A DNA stretch of 64,000 nucleotides from Xanthomonas sp. XNM01 (GCF_014851915.1 NZ_JACVAP010000003.1:434001-498000), one strand, 5' to 3'; positions 20,265 through 28,622 are shown, numbered from the stretch's first letter. Translations and numbers: made by a program. Notes: generated from the sequence alone by a model not told the origin.

Positions 20265-20312
20265 CTTTGGCTTTGGCTTTGGCTTTGGCTTTGGCTTTGG
20301 CTTTGGCTTTGG
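20265..20312 (+). repeat. (CTTTGG)8 hexanucleotide tract
   Basis: Eight exact copies of CTTTGG, preceded by two degenerate CTTCAG units. On the minus strand this reads as a run of Ala-Lys codons in a frame with no other sign of coding. Such tracts are prone to slippage. Confidence 0.95.
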
Positions 20313-20339
20313 CCCCAGATCTTGACCCACCCGAGCCGT

Positions 20340-20445
20340 AAAGCGGGCCGAGCATCGCAGTGGCGATGGGGGCGAAGAGGCCCACGTGTCTGAGCGCAGC
20401 GAGTTGTGGGCCGTCACCCATCGACGCGAGAAGCGCAGGGGACCG
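20340..20445 (+). repeat. Left arm (copy A) of a ~100-base inverted repeat
   Basis: This segment is largely repeated in inverted orientation at 20783-20884. Bases 20374-20412 are identical over 39 positions to the reverse complement of 20811-20849; the flanks match with scattered changes. It contains no gene of its own. The element resembles intergenic repeats seen in many copies in Lysobacter/Xanthomonas-type genomes, which I state from memory and could not check. Confidence 0.9.
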
Positions 20446-20483
20446 TCGCGTAGCGACGGATCGCGTCCGGCGACAGCGGTTTT

Positions 20484-20511
20484 GGTTCCTTTTGCCAAGA
20501 CAAAAGGAACC
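20484..20511. repeat. Perfect hairpin inside copy A
   Basis: GGTTCCTTTTG and CAAAAGGAACC form an 11-base stem with loop CCAAGA. It lies between the left arm and the central tract and corresponds in position, not in sequence, to the hairpin at 20701-20728 in copy B. Confidence 0.85.
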
Positions 20512-20550
20512 CGCGCAACAGCGCGGAAGCCGTTGCTTTGAAGCTTGGCG

Positions 20551-20610
20551 GTAGCAGTAGCTGTAGCTGTAGCTGTAGCAGTAGCAGTAGCAGTAGCAGT
20601 AGCAGTAGCT
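20551..20610 (+). repeat. Central (GTAGCW)10 tract
   Basis: Ten tandem GTAGCA or GTAGCT hexamers over exactly 60 bases, at the centre between the two inverted arms. It reads as repeating Ser/Cys or Val-Ala codons, but no real gene covers it. Confidence 0.95.
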
Positions 20611-20700
20611 TCAGCATTTGCTGCCTTGCCTGGAAAGCAAGCCGGAGCAGAAGCGACAGCAGAGCTTTCGCTCTACCCGCCGCGCGGGCGGGAGCGAGTC

Positions 20701-20728
20701 ACTTTTCTTTGCTTGTGCAAAGAAAAGT
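20701..20728. repeat. Perfect AT-rich hairpin inside copy B
   Basis: ACTTTTCTTTGC and GCAAAGAAAAGT form a 12-base stem with a TTGT loop, markedly AT-rich against the surrounding GC-rich DNA. It could form cruciform DNA or, when transcribed, a stable RNA hairpin. Confidence 0.85.
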
Positions 20729-20782
20729 AACCAAAAGAAAGCACAGCCGGTCCGCGAGCCGCCGCGGCTGCGCCACGTCGGT

Positions 20783-20884
20783 GCCCTGCGCTTCTCGCAG
20801 GAACGGGGCCGGCCCACAACTCGCTGCGCTCAGACACGTGGGCCTCTTCGTCCCCGCTCCTGCTGCGATGCTCGGCTCGCTTCA
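20783..20884 (-). repeat. Right arm (copy B) of the ~100-base inverted repeat
   Basis: Reverse-complement partner of 20340-20445, with a 39-base identical core (20811-20849). The two arms face each other across about 340 bases that hold both hairpins and the central tract. Confidence 0.9.
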
Positions 20885-20928
20885 CGGCACCTGGAAGATC
20901 ACATGCAAAAGCCAGGCAAAAAACGATG

Positions 20929-21000
20929 CAACAGCAACAGCAACAGCAACGGCAACGACAACAACAACGACAACGGCAACGGCAACGGCAACGGCAACAA
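20929..21000 (+). repeat. Degenerate (CAACRG)12 tract, right edge of repeat island
   Basis: Twelve hexamers of the form CAAC plus AG, GG, GA or AA over exactly 72 bases. It is the inverted counterpart of the GCCGTT tract at 20211-20245 and ends 49 bases from the 3' end of the M28 peptidase gene. Confidence 0.95.
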
Positions 21001-21048
21001 CTCGAGCATCGCTGCCGCAGGCGGGCTGCAGCAGCGATCAGGACTGGC

Positions 21049-22722
21049 TCAGCGGCGCGCCGCCTCGCTGCGGGCGCGTTCACCGGCGAATTCGGACTCC
21101 GCATCCCATTGCGGCCACGCCCTGCCATCGGCGATGCCGCGCCCCAGGTCGTACAGCAGGGCCACGTCGGCCACCTGGCCACGCATGTCCCAGTCCGCGC
21201 TCCAGTTGTCGCAGGCCTGGTGGTAGCAGCGGGCGAAGTAGGCATCGCGCAGGGCCTTGCCACTGTCGACGCCGCCGTCGACGCGGTCCAGGCCGGCACC
21301 GATGGTGATGCCCGGCACGCCCGCGCGGGCGAAGGCGAAGTGGTCGGCGCGGTAGAAGAAGCCGGCCTCCAGATTCGGGTCGGGCGAGTAGGTGCGGCCG
21401 CGGGCGCGGGCCACGCGTTCGAGATCGCGCTCCAGCGAGACACGGCCCTTGCCCCAGGACGCGATGTCGCGGGTCGGGCCGTCCGGGCTCAGCATCTCGA
21501 TGTTGATCACCGCCGCGGTGGTTTCCAGCGGCGCCAGCGGATGCGCGGCGTAATGGGCCGCACCGAGCAGGCCCTTCTCCTCGGCGGTCAAGGCGATGAA
21601 CAGCAGGCTGCGGGCCGGGCGCGGGCCGGCGGCATGGACGCGCGCCAGCTCGATCACCGCGGCGACTCCGGTGGCGTTGTCGATCGCGCCGTGTCGGATG
21701 CGGTCGCCGTCGGCGTCGGGTTCGCCGATGCCGAACGCATCCCAGTGCGCCGAATAGATCACCGTCTCGTCCGGTCGCGATGCGCCCTGCAGGCGTCCGA
21801 CCACGTTGTGGGTGATCACCTCCTCACGCCGCGTGTCGAAGGCGACCGACAACGTCGCATCGCCCAGCGGCATCGGCTGGAAATCGGCGCGCTGCGCCTT
21901 CTTCTTCTCGGTCTCGAAATCCAGGCCGGCGGCGGCGAACAGCTGCACGGCGCGCTCGCGCTGCAGCCAGCCGCGCATCGGCGTATGCACCTTCGCCGCG
22001 TCGTCGCGCACGATGTCGAACACCGGCGACAGGCCGGATGCACGCACGGTGGCCCAGCCGTAGGCGGCCGGTGCGGTCTCGTGCACGATCAGCACGCCGA
22101 CAGCGCCCTGGCGTGCGGCTTCCTCGTACTTGTAGGTCCACCGCCCGTAATAGGTCATGCCGCGGCCATCGAAGGCACCCGGCTCCGCGGTTTCGAAATC
22201 CGGGTCGTTGACCAGCACCACCATGATCTTGCCGCGCAGGTCCACGCCCTTGTAGTCGTCCCAGTCGCGCTCCGGCGCATTGACGCCGTAGCCGACGAAG
22301 ACCAGCGGGGCGTCCTTGATGTCCACATGGGGATCGGGATGCAGGCTCTGCACGGTCAGATCATCGCCATTGGCCAGCGGCGTGGACACGCCGGCCAGCG
22401 TCCACGACACCCGCGCATTGCCGCTCAGCTGCGCACGCACCAGCGGCACCGCCTGGGTCCAGCCGCCATCGTCGCCGCCCGGCTGCACGCCGGCGTCGGC
22501 GAAGGCCTTGCTGAGATAGGCGATGGTCCTGTCCTCGCCCGGCGTCGCCGGTGCGCGTCCCTCGAATTCCTTCGAAGCAAGGATGCGCACGTGTTCGGAC
22601 AGCGCCTCGCCGGAGATGCCGCCGCCGGGCACCGCCACCGGTGCAGCGGCCTGCGCCGCACAGCACCACAGGATCGACGCCACCAGCGCCGGCACGGTCA
22701 ATACACGCGGACTTGCCTTCAC
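21049..22722 (-). CDS. Secreted M28-family metallopeptidase (aminopeptidase-like)
   Basis: The ~557-residue protein begins with a signal peptide (cut expected after AAQA near residue 25), so it is periplasmic or secreted. A protease-associated-type insert around residues 130-250 precedes the M28 catalytic domain. The zinc-site motifs are in order: YSAHWD, GAIDNATGVAA, ALTAEEKGLLG and, near the end, YRADHFAFA. These fit a two-zinc aminopeptidase releasing N-terminal residues from peptides. The start is a GTG preceded by GGAG at five bases; a GTG two codons earlier would overlap that site. Its 3' end abuts the repeat island. Confidence 0.9.
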   Translation of the reverse strand: MKASPRVLTVPALVASILWCCAAQAAAPVAVPGGGISGEALSEHVRILASKEFEGRAPATPGEDRTIAYLSKAFADAGVQPGGDDGGWTQAVPLVRAQLSGNARVSWTLAGVSTPLANGDDLTVQSLHPDPHVDIKDAPLVFVGYGVNAPERDWDDYKGVDLRGKIMVVLVNDPDFETAEPGAFDGRGMTYYGRWTYKYEEAARQGAVGVLIVHETAPAAYGWATVRASGLSPVFDIVRDDAAKVHTPMRGWLQRERAVQLFAAAGLDFETEKKKAQRADFQPMPLGDATLSVAFDTRREEVITHNVVGRLQGASRPDETVIYSAHWDAFGIGEPDADGDRIRHGAIDNATGVAAVIELARVHAAGPRPARSLLFIALTAEEKGLLGAAHYAAHPLAPLETTAAVINIEMLSPDGPTRDIASWGKGRVSLERDLERVARARGRTYSPDPNLEAGFFYRADHFAFARAGVPGITIGAGLDRVDGGVDSGKALRDAYFARCYHQACDNWSADWDMRGQVADVALLYDLGRGIADGRAWPQWDAESEFAGERARSEAARR

Positions 22723-23079
22723 GACCACTCCAGTACGGCGCGCGGCCGATCCCGCGCAGGGATTGCCACCGTCGCAGTCGCGGACGGCGGATGCAAGTCC
22801 CGGCCTGATCAGTGTGCTGCTTCAGTTCCCCTTTACATGCGCAGCGTCGGCCCCGCGGGAGTGGCACCGTGCAGTCGAGGATCCGGCACGATCAGCAGCT
22901 CCGATGCGATCCGGCTCTCCGTGCGCATCGACCGACGCAGGACACGTCGCGTTGGCTGCAATGCACGTCGCGACACCACCGGCATGTCCGCATGCGGGTA
23001 CGTCAGCGGTGCCGCAATGTTGGGAGGAAACCTGATCTCGACCGCGCTGCATGCCGTGATGCGACGGCAGCGGGATCGC
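22723..23079. other. Intergenic stretch upstream of the M28 peptidase gene
   Basis: About 357 bases with no credible gene on either strand. It carries the M28 promoter region and the 3' flank of the MBL hydrolase gene. I see no strong terminator or RNA. Confidence 0.45.
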
Positions 23080-24039
23080 TCAGCGACGCGCGCGGTCCAG
23101 CCAGGCCTCCAGCCCCTGCGCGTTGAGTTCGATGTCCATCTCCAGCACGCGCAGCACACCCGCATCGTCGAGCGGACAGCCATGCGCCTGCGCGCGCTCC
23201 AGGTAGTAGCCGGACAACGCGGCGACCAGGCCGCGATGGCGGTCGGCGGTGCCGTCGCAGGCCTGGGCCAGCGACACCATCGCGTCGATCTGTTCGACCA
23301 GGTCGGCGGCCAGACGCGGCACACTCTCGACACGGCCGTAATGGGTCAGGTACATCGCGTCGGGAGCGTAGGCAGCCATCCGGGCGATCGAGGCCTGCAG
23401 CGCCTCCGGCTCGAACTGCACCGGCGAGGAGGTCGGCAGGATGAAGGCGCCTTGTGCGCTGTCCAGTTCGCGATAGGACAGGCCGAAGGTATCGCCGGTG
23501 AACCAGCTGCGGCTGCGCGCGTCCCACACGCACAGGTGATGACGCGCATGGCCGGGCGTGTCCAGGCACAACAGCGGGCGGCCGGCCAGGTCGATCACGT
23601 GACCGTCGTGGGCGATCTCCACGCGCGCCGCGTCGACCGGCACGATGGTGCCGTAGTGGCGGGCGAACGCGTCTTCGCCGTAGACTGCGGTCGCACCGGC
23701 GATCAGCCGGGTCGGGTCGATCAGGTGCGGCGCGGCGCGCGGATGCGCGACCAGACGCGCATTCGGCAGGTGCTGCAGCAGGGCGCCGGCACCGCCCGCG
23801 TGATCCAGATGGGCATGGGTGACGATCAGCCAGTCGACTGCGGACGGTGACAGGCCCTGCGCCTCAAGTGCGGCCAGCAGCGGTACCTGCGTGTGGTTGG
23901 TGCCGCAGTCGATGAACGCGGCGCGGCCGTTCTCCACCATCAGGTAGGCCGCATCGAACCGCGGCCGCACGTAGCCGGTGTCGATGGTGGTAATGCCGTA
24001 TCCGCCCATGCCGTCCATGCCCTGATCAGTCACCGGCAT
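23080..24039 (-). CDS. Metallo-beta-lactamase-fold hydrolase
   Basis: The 319-residue protein has the MBL metal motif THAHLDHAGG near residue 80, a further His in TPGHARHHLCVWD, the Asp ligand in WFTGDTFGLS and a late His in YLTHYGRV. It is therefore a two-metal hydrolase with the usual alpha-beta-beta-alpha core. The C-terminal ~90 residues are helical and not catalytic. Substrate is unknown; glyoxalase II-like or lactonase-like activity is possible. I chose the ATG giving MPVTDQG; a GTG three codons upstream is also open. There is no operon partner. Confidence 0.87.
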   Translation of the reverse strand: MPVTDQGMDGMGGYGITTIDTGYVRPRFDAAYLMVENGRAAFIDCGTNHTQVPLLAALEAQGLSPSAVDWLIVTHAHLDHAGGAGALLQHLPNARLVAHPRAAPHLIDPTRLIAGATAVYGEDAFARHYGTIVPVDAARVEIAHDGHVIDLAGRPLLCLDTPGHARHHLCVWDARSRSWFTGDTFGLSYRELDSAQGAFILPTSSPVQFEPEALQASIARMAAYAPDAMYLTHYGRVESVPRLAADLVEQIDAMVSLAQACDGTADRHRGLVAALSGYYLERAQAHGCPLDDAGVLRVLEMDIELNAQGLEAWLDRARR

Positions 24040-24118
24040 GCTAGCCACGCACGGTGTGCACGACGACCCGGCTTTGGTCGTAGGCGACGGGGACTACGCC
24101 TGCACGTGGCCGGACGAC

Positions 24119-24427
24119 TCAGCGCTGCATGCGCCCGTGCAGCCAGCGCGCGCGTAGCGGAATGGCGAACGCGAGCACGATCAGGAACCCGCCGTACGCG
24201 TAAAGCACGGCGAGCACATGCCGCCAGATCGACCGTTCGCCCGCTTCCGCACCGCCGTCCGCAAAGCCGAACAGCATGCCGGCGATGCTCAGCGCGAGCG
24301 CGACCAGCAGCGTGGCCGCATCGAACAGGCGCCGCGCGCGATCACGCGGCGTGCGTGGGTAGCACCAGTACAGCGTGCCGAGCAGGCCGAACCACGGAAG
24401 AAACAGCAGCAGCGTCAACCAGGCCAT
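24119..24427 (-). CDS. Small inner-membrane protein of unknown function
   Basis: The 102-residue protein has three hydrophobic helices (residues ~3-22, 36-56, 72-92) separated by charged loops with RTPRDRARR. It is not recognised. GGGGAGG lies ten bases before the ATG, and the start overlaps the stop of a 30-codon frame that itself overlaps trpS. It is probably translated from the trpS transcript. Confidence 0.65.
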   Translation of the reverse strand: MAWLTLLLFLPWFGLLGTLYWCYPRTPRDRARRLFDAATLLVALALSIAGMLFGFADGGAEAGERSIWRHVLAVLYAYGGFLIVLAFAIPLRARWLHGRMQR

Positions 24428-24519
24428 CAGCGTGCGACCTCCCCGGTCGTCGATCCCCGGCGTCCGGCCGGGCGGGCGCCGCGGGCAGCACAGGTGCTGG
24501 CCGCGGCGGCAGTGCTCAT
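24427..24519 (-). CDS. Possible 30-residue peptide between trpS and the membrane protein
   Basis: The frame reads MSTAAAASTCAARGARPAGR and ten more residues. Its ATG overlaps the trpS stop (ATGA) and its stop overlaps the next ATG (TGATG), so it exactly bridges the two genes. Composition is Ala/Arg/Gly-rich without a domain. It may be a leader that carries ribosomes to the downstream start, or chance. Confidence 0.3.
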   Translation of the reverse strand: MSTAAAASTCAARGARPAGRRGSTTGEVAR

Positions 24520-25877
24520 TCGTCCGCCGCGTTCATCGCCTGCAGCGCGGCGATCACCGCATCGACGCCGGCCACGCCGTCGGCCAGCGTGCCCACGCGC
24601 TCGCCGAGCAGGCCGACCGTACGCTGCTCCATCTCGTGCAGCGCGTCGGCGCCCTCGCGCCTCAGGCGGGCGATCAGCTGGCCGGCCTCGCGCGGCGAGG
24701 CCTGCCCGTCGCCCTGCAGCAGCAGGCTGCCCTCGCCGTCGACCAGCTTGAAGAAGAAGCGGCCATCGGCCTCGCGGTACTGCTTGAACTGCGGCAGCTT
24801 CTGCGCCTGCGCGCGCGCCGGGCCGGCTGCGGCCTGCGCGGCGGTGAACGCGCCCAGGCCGACCGCCTGGCGCAGCTCGTCCAGCAGCGGCACGGTCAGG
24901 TCGCGCGCCTTGCGTGCGCCTTCCAGCAGGATCTCCTCGAGCTCGGCCGGGCGCGCGATCAGCACCTCGTACTGCTCGCGCATCGGTGCCATCGCGTCCT
25001 CGATGCGTGCGTACAGCCGCTGCTTGGCATCGCCCCAACCGATGCCCTCGGCGAAGGCATGGCGCATCTCGGCCGCCTGCTGCGGCGTGCTGAAGGCCTG
25101 GTAGAGCTGGAACAGGTTGGACGTATCGGCGTCCTTGGGCTCGCCGGGCGCGCGCGAGTCGGTGACGATCGACATCACCAGCTTCTTCAGCTCGGCCGGC
25201 GGCGCGAACAGCGGGATGGTGTTGTCGTAGCTCTTGGACATCTTGCGGCCGTCCAGGCCCGGCAGCGTCGCCACCTGCTCGTCGATGGTCACCTCCGGCA
25301 GCACCAGCGGCTCGCCGGCCTTGCCGGTCACCGCGCGCCAGCTGTCGCCGTACAGGTGGTTGAAGCGCTGGCCGATGTCGCGCGCCATCTCGATGTGCTG
25401 GATCTGGTCGCGGCCGACCGGCACCTTGTGCGCGCCGAAGGCGAGGATGTCGGCGGCCATCAGCACCGGGTACATGTACAGGCCGGCGGTGACGCCGGCA
25501 TCGGCGTCCTCGCCCGTCTCGGTGTTCCTGTCCACGGCCGCCTTGTAGGCATGCGCGCGGTTGAGCAGGCCCTTGGCGGCGACGCAGGTCAGCAGCCAGC
25601 TCAGCTGCGGGATCTCGGGAATGTCGGACTGGCGGTAGAACACCACCTTCTTCGGGTCCAGGCCGCAGGCGAGCCAGGTCGCGGCGATCTCCTGGCGCGA
25701 ACGCGCCACGCGGGCCGGATCGTCGGCCTTGATCAGCGCGTGGTAGTCGGCCAGGAAGAAGAAGCTCTCCACGCCCTCGACGCGACTGGCATGGATCGCC
25801 GGCCGGATCGCGCCCGCGTAGTTGCCCAAGTGCGGGGTGCCGGTGGTGGTGATGCCGGTGAGGACGCGGGTGGTCAT
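24516..25877 (-). CDS. trpS: Tryptophan--tRNA ligase
   Basis: The 453-residue class I synthetase charges tRNA-Trp. The HIGH-type motif is TPHLGNY near residue 14 and KMSKS is at 212-216. The catalytic core ends near residue 330. About 110 further residues follow, including QYREADGRFFFKLVDGEGSL then a helix beginning SPREAGQLIARLR. That segment resembles the small UPF0339/DUF1508 (YegP) repeat fold, an appended domain absent from the short E. coli-type enzyme. Start is the ATG giving MTTRVLTGITTTG. It is the head of a short unit with two small downstream frames. Confidence 0.96.
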   Translation of the reverse strand: MTTRVLTGITTTGTPHLGNYAGAIRPAIHASRVEGVESFFFLADYHALIKADDPARVARSRQEIAATWLACGLDPKKVVFYRQSDIPEIPQLSWLLTCVAAKGLLNRAHAYKAAVDRNTETGEDADAGVTAGLYMYPVLMAADILAFGAHKVPVGRDQIQHIEMARDIGQRFNHLYGDSWRAVTGKAGEPLVLPEVTIDEQVATLPGLDGRKMSKSYDNTIPLFAPPAELKKLVMSIVTDSRAPGEPKDADTSNLFQLYQAFSTPQQAAEMRHAFAEGIGWGDAKQRLYARIEDAMAPMREQYEVLIARPAELEEILLEGARKARDLTVPLLDELRQAVGLGAFTAAQAAAGPARAQAQKLPQFKQYREADGRFFFKLVDGEGSLLLQGDGQASPREAGQLIARLRREGADALHEMEQRTVGLLGERVGTLADGVAGVDAVIAALQAMNAADE

Positions 25878-25990
25878 GGTGCGGGCCTGCTCTGTAGGGA
25901 ATGCGGAAACGGGTCGATTCTAGCGCCGCCGGGTCGACCCCAGCGTGGGGACACGCGCGTTTGATGCTGCAGTCCCCACGGAGCATCGTC

Positions 25991-26782
25991 ATGATCCAGC
26001 GAGTCCTGCCTGCCCTTCTCGTGCTGCTGTCGTTGCTCCACGGCGAGGACGCGGCCGCACGCACGCCTCCCGCGATTTCACCGGACACCGGCCCGGTGAC
26101 GCTGTCGCTGGTCGCACGCGACAGCGGGCTGCCGCTGGCGCAGGCCCGCCACCGCGGCCAGACCTGGGTCGGTGGCTGGCCGGGCCAGGCGTACGCGGTA
26201 CGGCTGCACAACCGCGGACCGGAGCGGGTGCTGGTGGTGCTGTCGGTCGACGGGGTCAATGCGATCAGTGGCCAGACCGCCGATCCGCGCCAGGCCGGTT
26301 ACGTCCTCGAACCCGGACAACTGGCCGACATCACCGGCTGGCGCAAGTCGATGCAGACCGTGGCCGGTTTCGTGTTCGTCGACCCGCGCGACAGTTATGC
26401 CACCCGCACCGGACGTCCGGACAACGTCGGCGTGGTCGGCATCGCGGTGCACCGCGAACGGACGCCTCATCGGTGGCCATCGCCAGCCCCGGCGGTGGCT
26501 GGCGCCGCGGAGTCGGCCGCTGTGGGCGACAGGGTCGCACGCGCTGCACGCAGCGGCCGTCAGGCGATCGGCACCGGACACGGCGACGTCACCGGCTCGC
26601 CCACCTGGAGCACCGTCTTCCAGCGCGACCCGCGCCCGATCCAGCTCACCGAGCTGCGTTACGACACGCCGGACGCACTTCGCGCACGCGGCGTGCCTCT
26701 GGCCGGCCCGCGGATCACCCGGCATGCGGACCATCCGCGCGCATTCCCGGGCGGTTTCGTTCCCAATCCGCCGGCCCGCTGA
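25991..26782 (+). CDS. Secreted protein of unknown function with a conserved beta-rich domain
   Basis: The 263-residue protein has a signal peptide (MIQRVLPALLVLLSLLHGED, then AAA). The central part carries RLHNRGPERVLVVLSVDGVN followed by YVLEPGQLADITGWRKS and VAGFVFVDPRDSYA. I associate this pattern with conserved proteobacterial proteins of unknown role, probably a beta-sandwich. The C-terminal third is Ala/Arg/Gly-rich and less structured. The ATG has GGAG at seven bases. It is transcribed alone, divergent from trpS. No function is assigned. Confidence 0.7.
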   Translation: MIQRVLPALLVLLSLLHGEDAAARTPPAISPDTGPVTLSLVARDSGLPLAQARHRGQTWVGGWPGQAYAVRLHNRGPERVLVVLSVDGVNAISGQTADPRQAGYVLEPGQLADITGWRKSMQTVAGFVFVDPRDSYATRTGRPDNVGVVGIAVHRERTPHRWPSPAPAVAGAAESAAVGDRVARAARSGRQAIGTGHGDVTGSPTWSTVFQRDPRPIQLTELRYDTPDALRARGVPLAGPRITRHADHPRAFPGGFVPNPPAR

Positions 26783-26804
26783 GCGGATCATCGGTTTCGC
26801 CAAC

Positions 26805-26831
26805 AAAAAACGGGAGCGCGATGCGCTCCCG
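26805..26831 (-). terminator. Intrinsic terminator of the CsbD gene
   Basis: On the minus strand a nine-base stem (CGGGAGCGC / GCGCTCCCG, three-base loop) is followed by six T. It lies about 50 bases after the CsbD stop. Confidence 0.85.
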
Positions 26832-26883
26832 TCCCCCGCATCCGCGGACGGACCCATCAGGCCCATCCGCGTGCTGCACCGGC

Positions 26884-27099
26884 TCAGTGGCGGTAGCGCT
26901 CGTCCAGGCCGGACTCGAAGTCGCGCACTTCCTTCTCGGCGCGGTCGCGCTCCCAGCCGTAGCGCTCCTGCAGCTTGCCGGCCAGATACTTGGAATTGCC
27001 CTCGGCGACGTCGAACACGTCGTCGGTCAGGTCGCCCCACTTGGCCTGGATCTGACCCTTCAGCTGCTTCCAGTTGCCACCGATGATGTCGCGATTCAT
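26884..27099 (-). CDS. CsbD-family stress protein
   Basis: The 71-residue protein is a CsbD-like small hydrophilic protein, with the family N-terminus [20 protein letters not shown] and [15 protein letters not shown]. These abundant proteins accompany general stress and envelope responses, but their biochemical role is not established. The start ATG has GGAG upstream. A strong terminator follows. Confidence 0.92.
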   Translation of the reverse strand: MNRDIIGGNWKQLKGQIQAKWGDLTDDVFDVAEGNSKYLAGKLQERYGWERDRAEKEVRDFESGLDERYRH

Positions 27100-27228
27100 G
27101 TGCTGCTCCTGCATGGTGTGGAGAGAGATGTGGCCGCCTCGTCCGGCCACGTGTGCAGGATCGCGCCATCTGCGTTCGGGGACGGTCCAGCGTGCGTCAA
27201 CGCGAAGTTAGGCCGCTGAACGCAAGGC

Positions 27229-27257
27229 AAAAAAAGAGCCGGCATCCGCCGGCTCTT
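27229..27257 (-). terminator. Intrinsic terminator of the entericidin gene
   Basis: On the minus strand AAGAGCCGGC and GCCGGCTCTT pair around a four-base loop, then seven T follow. It lies 20 bases after the entericidin stop. Confidence 0.87.
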
Positions 27258-27277
27258 CTCATGCAGCCCTGGATCGA

Positions 27278-27418
27278 TCAGTTGCGGCGCTCGGCGGCAT
27301 CCTCGATCTTCTCGCCGGCCTTCTGGACGTCCTTGCCTGCACCGGACATGGTGTTGCAGGCGGTCAGCGTCGAGGCCGAGAACAGGGTCAGCAGAGTCAG
27401 GGTGATGATGCGCTTCAT
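27278..27418 (-). CDS. Entericidin A/B-like small lipoprotein
   Basis: The 46-residue protein has a lipoprotein signal (MKRIITLTLLTLFSASTLTA then C21) and a short amphipathic tail KDVQKAGEKIEDAAERR, the entericidin (EcnA/EcnB) pattern. It is an envelope lipoprotein induced by osmotic or stationary-phase signals in other bacteria. AGGAG precedes the ATG, and an intrinsic terminator follows, so it is its own unit. Confidence 0.9.
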   Translation of the reverse strand: MKRIITLTLLTLFSASTLTACNTMSGAGKDVQKAGEKIEDAAERRN

Positions 27419-27513
27419 GATGGGCTCCTGGTGACGACAGCGCACGGGTCGTGCGTGCGGCGCCAATCTCCGCCTGACGCCGTCGAACCGGCGTGAACGG
27501 AACCCGGCCCCGT

Positions 27514-28458
27514 TCAGTCGCGCATCAAGGTGGACTTGCCGAACAGGCTCTCGACCAGATCCACCGCCAGTTCGGCGGTCTGGTTGCGCACGTCGATGCA
27601 GGGGTTGAGCTCGACGATGTCCAGCGAGCCCATCCTGCCGGTGTCGGCGATCATCTCCATCACCAGCTGCGCTTCGCGGTAGCTCGGCCCACCCGGGATC
27701 GTCGTGCCCACGCCCGGGGCGATGCTGGGGTCCAGGAAGTCCACGTCGAAGCTGACGTGCAGGTGGGTGTCGGCGTCGATGCCGGACAGCGCCTGCGCCA
27801 TGACCCGCTTCATCCCGACCTCGTCGATGTAGCGCATGTCGTAGATGTCCAGGCCGTGCTGCTTGACCAGCCGCTTCTCCTCCGGATCGACCGAGCGGAT
27901 CCCGATCTGCCGGATCTGGTGCGGCAGCATGGCCGGCACGTCGCCGGCCATGCCGGTCAGCGCATCGGGACCCAGGCCGCACAGGCAGGCGACGGGCATG
28001 CCATGCACGTTGCCCGAGGGCGTGACCGCGCTGGTGTTGAAATCGGCGTGCGCGTCCAGCCACAGCACCCGCAGGCGCTTGCCGGTCTCCCGGCAATGGC
28101 GGGCCACCGCGCTGATCGACCCGATCGCCAGGCAATGGTCGCCGCCGAGCATCACCGGCATCCGTCCGGCGCGCAGTTCGGCCAGGCTGGCCTCCATGAG
28201 CGCGCGGTTCCAGGCCACGGCCTGATCGAGGTGGCGGTAGCCGTCCACCGGCGGTAGCCAGGGGTTGGCCGGGCCGCCGAGGTTGCCGCGGTCGGCCACG
28301 TCCACGCCGCGCCCGCGCAGGGCTTCGGCGAGACCGGCGATCCGGAGCGCGTCGGGGCCGAGCGAGGCGCCGCGATGGCCTGCGCCGATGTCGGTCGGAA
28401 CGCCGATCAGCGAGACCGGCGGGAACTGCGGGGGCATGCGTTCTTCGTGTGTCTTCAT
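27514..28458 (-). CDS. rocF: Arginase
   Basis: The 314-residue ureohydrolase splits L-arginine to ornithine and urea using two Mn2+. Metal-binding motifs appear in order: GGDHCLAIGS, WLDAHADFNT and SFDVDFLDPSIAPG. SLIGVPTDIGAGHRGASLGP at the N-terminus is arginase-like rather than agmatinase-like. Length is normal. It sits alone between the entericidin gene and tRNA-Thr; no ornithine aminotransferase is adjacent. Confidence 0.9.
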   Translation of the reverse strand: MKTHEERMPPQFPPVSLIGVPTDIGAGHRGASLGPDALRIAGLAEALRGRGVDVADRGNLGGPANPWLPPVDGYRHLDQAVAWNRALMEASLAELRAGRMPVMLGGDHCLAIGSISAVARHCRETGKRLRVLWLDAHADFNTSAVTPSGNVHGMPVACLCGLGPDALTGMAGDVPAMLPHQIRQIGIRSVDPEEKRLVKQHGLDIYDMRYIDEVGMKRVMAQALSGIDADTHLHVSFDVDFLDPSIAPGVGTTIPGGPSYREAQLVMEMIADTGRMGSLDIVELNPCIDVRNQTAELAVDLVESLFGKSTLMRD

Positions 28459-28533
28459 GCCGCCAGCCTAGCGGCTGGGCCACACTCTGGACCCGCTGCA
28501 TTGCAGCAGCGTGGCAGCCCGCACGCCATGGAA

Positions 28534-28609
28534 TGGTGCCGCTTATCCGAATCGAACGGATGACCTACCGCTTACAAGGCGGTTGCTCTACCAGCTGAGC
28601 TAAAGCGGC
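28534..28609 (-). tRNA. tRNA-Thr (anticodon TGT)
   Basis: The minus strand folds as a full cloverleaf: acceptor GCCGCTT/AAGCGGC, D-arm with TAGCTCAGCTGG, anticodon stem ACCGC/GCGGT around loop CTTGTAA (anticodon TGT), and T-arm loop TTCGATT. Discriminator A is followed by an encoded CCA. Total length with CCA is 76. Confidence 0.97.
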
Positions 28610-28622
28610 GAAGGGGGCGATT

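Noticed and set aside
20538-21308. Frames reading through the hexanucleotide tracts as Ser/Cys, Thr/Ala or Arg/Gln repeats
   Set aside because: Hexamers keep any frame open; translation is low-complexity and the frames run antisense into the M28 gene. Treated as repeat DNA.
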